NCBI GenBank assembly: GCA_009760855.2
Contig: WPIO01000006.1
Span: 3,766,501 to 3,830,500 of the forward strand
Source of the DNA: Cristatella mucedo
Taxonomy: Eukaryota; Bryozoa; Phylactolaemata; Cristatellidae
DNA: 64,000 nt
Reading direction: 5' to 3'
The number at the start of each line of letters is the position of its first letter. Positions within the stretch are counted from its first letter, which is position 1. The notes below the pieces were generated by a model. It did no database searches. It was not told where the DNA came from and saw only the letters and a list, made by a program, of their open reading frames with translations. Made by a program: the position numbers and the translations under genes. Of the stretch, positions 33,546 through 64,000 are shown piece by piece.

Positions 33546-34343
33546 CTTGCTGTCTGCTCTGCGTGCTTCGTCTTAATTCTTTCCGTGCACAATCCCGTGG
33601 CTAGGTTTGTAGCCGGCCGTTTTCCCTCCCACTGCAGCCGTGCAGAGCACTCGCGGCACCGTCCTGTCGTGAGCGTATCTTGCGTGCAGGCGTCGCAGCA
33701 GTGTGCCCAGTATTAGTCCGCATATTTGTGTCGAGACCTCTCGCGTTGTTTGCAGGTACGCCCCCCCCCCAGGGTTCGCGGATGGGTGCAAACCCTGGGC
33801 ACCTGCAGTCGCGATCCGAGTTCGTCGTGGTCGCAAGGTCGTCGTGGTCGGACGGCAGCATGCCGACACAGGACCGATAGCAAGTCAGCCGGATGTCGAC
33901 GTGGTGGCACAGCTTGGCTGACCAGGGACTAAGGGTCACCAACTCGTTCCTGGTTGGCTTCGGCAAGAGCAGTCAGCTGCCGCGTAGCATGCCACCGGGC
34001 GATAGCCGGCGCTCACTGGAAATGATGCGGTAATCCTACCATCCGACAGCAGGAGCTGGCTCGCCCAGCGCTCGAGACATTTCCCAGTATGCAGCAGGGG
34101 GTAGCCAATGCCAACCCCTTGACTCGGCTCGGCCCTTTGCTAAGGATAGACTCGCGCCTATTTGCATCTTCGAAAAGAAAGTCGTCAAATAAGTCACAGT
34201 GCTAGCAGGAGCTAGCATGTTTGGCTTCATTGGCGCCTCTGCCTTGCCCCTGCGATTGTGCTGTCGCGATGCGGAGGTTCCGTTCATTAAATGAAGGTAG
34301 CATTTCTTAATTTTTCACATTGACCTCCGTGGTAAGGCGTTCG
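33546..34343. other. Intergenic stretch, GC-rich in part, no gene recognised
   Basis: Several overlapping open frames (33573-33966) lie around a poly-C run near 33763, without a recognised domain. Nothing here resembles the missing C-terminal half of a Mind bomb protein. Confidence 0.4.
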
Positions 34344-34386
34344 CGTGTGTGTGTGTTGTGCTGTGTGTTGTGCTCTGTGTGTTGTG

Positions 34387-34459
<73 letters not shown>

Positions 34460-34535
34460 GCTGTGCTGTGCTGTGCTGTGCTGTGCTGTGCTGTGCTGTG
34501 CTGTGCTGTGCTGTGCTGTGCTGTGCTGTGCTGTG

Positions 34536-34576
<41 letters not shown>

Positions 34577-34689
34577 GCTGTGCTGTGCTGTGCTGTGCTG
34601 TGCTGTGCTGTGCTGTGCTGTGCTGTGCTGTGCTGTGCTGTGCTGTGCTGTGCTGTGCTGTGCTGTGCTGTGCTGTGTGTGTGTGTGTG
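34344..34689. repeat. Two-level satellite of GT and CTGTG blocks
   Basis: Pure GT tracts (34388-34455 and about 34540-34572) alternate with pure CTGTG pentamer arrays (about 34455-34540 and 34572-34678). The GT-pentamer block pair is itself repeated twice. The Cys/Val and His/Thr/Gln frames across it are artefacts. It lies between the 3' ends of MIB and SEC63. Confidence 0.96.
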
Positions 34690-34869
34690 GCAATCATTAC
34701 CATGTCATCTTAAAGCAATAGAGGTCAGCGATCTATGAAGTCATTCTATTGCTTGCACTTCACCCACGGCTCAGCTCGCAACCTACCCAGTCAAAGCTTT
34801 GGGCTAAGCTGCGCACATTAGCAACAGCCGCTCGGGCCGAACGCCGCCGCTTAGGATTTCATAGAGTTC

Positions 34870-34940
34870 GCTATAGAAAACTCTCCTGCTTAACACCCAA
34901 TTACTCTTTGTGGTGTTACAGATGGAGATGCATTACATCC
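34870..34940 (+). mobile_element. LINE family B solo 3' tail
   Basis: About 70 bases matching the family B terminus only (CGCTATAGAAAACTCTCCTG, ACACCCA, TTACAGATGGAGATGCATTA). Confidence 0.7.
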
Positions 34941-35337
34941 GGGCTCTAAAGGCTCAGCTGCCTAACTTGAATAGCACGTTCATAACACCCTAACAGCTGC
35001 GGGAGACCACTAGAATCTTGCTGTGACTGCCGGGAGTACTTAAATAATAAAAAGTAAGTAGTAACTAACTCGGCAACAAGCGCACCAATGGTGAAATATT
35101 CGCTCTGAAACTGCAGGCCCCACCTAATCTCATTGGGAGATGCAGTCAACAACGTGCAGCGCACTATGTAACTCTGTTATTGGGCGGTGTAATTCCACAT
35201 CTCTACAAGTCAAGTCAGCACGTCCTCGATAAATGGGCTCCGACGGAACCGACTACAACAAATACTGGCATTTAACGGTGCACTTCCTGCGCACTGGACC
35301 CGCAGCCTTAAGCAGGCAAGCTAGGAGTAAGAATAAC

Positions 35338-35341
35338 AGAC

Positions 35342-35414
<73 letters not shown>

Positions 35415-35420
35415 ACGAGA
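35338..35420. repeat. GA microsatellite
   Basis: About 80 bases of GA with a few ACAGAGA and CACGAGA interruptions, about 330 bases beyond the SEC63 stop codon. Confidence 0.96.
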
Positions 35421-35500
35421 GAGAGAAAGAGTGAGAATATGCTATTATAAACAAAAATGCATGCCGTTGTGTGGCTTCATGTATAACAACAGGACTAGGC

Positions 35501-35748
35501 TTACAAACCCACCGGCAAGAAATACAGCGCATTACCGGCATACCAGGCTATGTAAAAGTAGCCAGTGGCACGACTGCCAGGCTGAAAAGCATGAAAAATA
35601 GCTAAAACTGCCAATAATACAATGTACTGCATGCCCAAGGATGTTGCCAGCACAGGCTCGTAAACACCCCAGTACTGTGAAACGAGGTAGGCTGCAGGCA
35701 GCAGCTGCCCCCCCCACATGAGAAAAGACAATTTTGGTCGGCTGCAAA

Positions 35749-35752
<4 letters not shown>
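35501..35752 (-). other. 83-codon hydrophobic ORF overlapping the SEC63 stop (ATGA)
   Basis: Its ATG overlaps the SEC63 TGA by sharing ATGA. The peptide is hydrophobic and aromatic (segments like GMQYIVLLAVLAIFHAF and YFYIAWYAGNALYFLPVGL) with two possible membrane spans. It most likely lies in the SEC63 3' UTR by chance. No homology is recognised. Confidence 0.25.
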
Positions 35753-63980
<28,228 letters not shown>

Positions 63981-64000
63981 CTAAAACAACAGAAAGTACG

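Noticed and set aside
31662-34340. Missing ankyrin/RING half of the Mind bomb gene
   Set aside because: No TALHxAA ankyrin pattern or RING cysteine spacing in any frame. The open frames present overlap SINE, LINE or low-complexity sequence.
34344-34689. CRISPR-like array
   Set aside because: Blocks alternate regularly, but there are no unique spacers, only two simple repeats, and the DNA is eukaryotic.
34287-34738. Overlapping His/Thr/Gln/Ser and Cys/Val/Leu open frames
   Set aside because: Produced by GT and CTGTG satellites; not genes.

Overview
This is eukaryotic, animal nuclear DNA. Both protein-coding genes are split by many GT-AG introns, and most of the rest is LINE and SINE retroelement sequence plus very long, nearly pure microsatellites. 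The two genes belong to metazoan families, and the repeats (an L2/CR1-like LINE with an ATT-type tail, and tRNA-derived SINEs) point to an invertebrate. I cannot name the phylum from the sequence alone.

Layout. 1-8.56 kb: intergenic, with an L2-like LINE (copy A1, minus strand), older LINE pieces, SINEs and GA-rich simple repeats. 8.58-31.66 kb, plus strand: a Mind bomb (MIB) family gene. I could thread 13 coding exons in one continuous frame (1995 nt, 664 aa): MIB/HERC2 - ZZ zinc finger - MIB/HERC2 - four Mib repeats, then a stop. The ankyrin repeats and RING fingers that give known Mind bomb proteins their E3 ligase activity are absent. Repeats 2-4 share one exon/phase pattern, as expected from module duplication. 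Its introns carry LINE fragments, SINEs and microsatellites. 31.66-35.75 kb: the gap between two convergent genes, with a SINE, a LINE fragment and a two-level GT/CTGTG satellite.

35.75-63.98 kb, minus strand: SEC63, the ER-membrane J-domain partner of BiP and the Sec61 translocon. Thirteen exons (2109 nt, 702 aa) run from the J domain (HPD motif at 63.9 kb) through the third transmembrane segment, the Brl/Sec63 domain, a lysine-rich then acidic insertion and the final beta domain to an acidic C-terminus. The N-terminal exons, with the first two membrane segments, lie beyond base 64000. Its introns hold a second young L2-like copy (A2) inserted inside another LINE (family B), a 568-bp CA repeat, an unclassified interspersed repeat found twice, and further LINE/SINE debris.

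The two genes have no known joint function. MIB proteins bind Notch ligands; Sec63 acts in protein import into the ER. The most notable points are the RING-less, repeat-expanded MIB architecture, the SINE family that shares its 3' tail with the LINE, the nested LINE insertion with a related uninterrupted copy in the same window, and the unclassified repeat pair in SEC63 introns. All gene models are by eye, from splice consensus, frame continuity and family resemblance.
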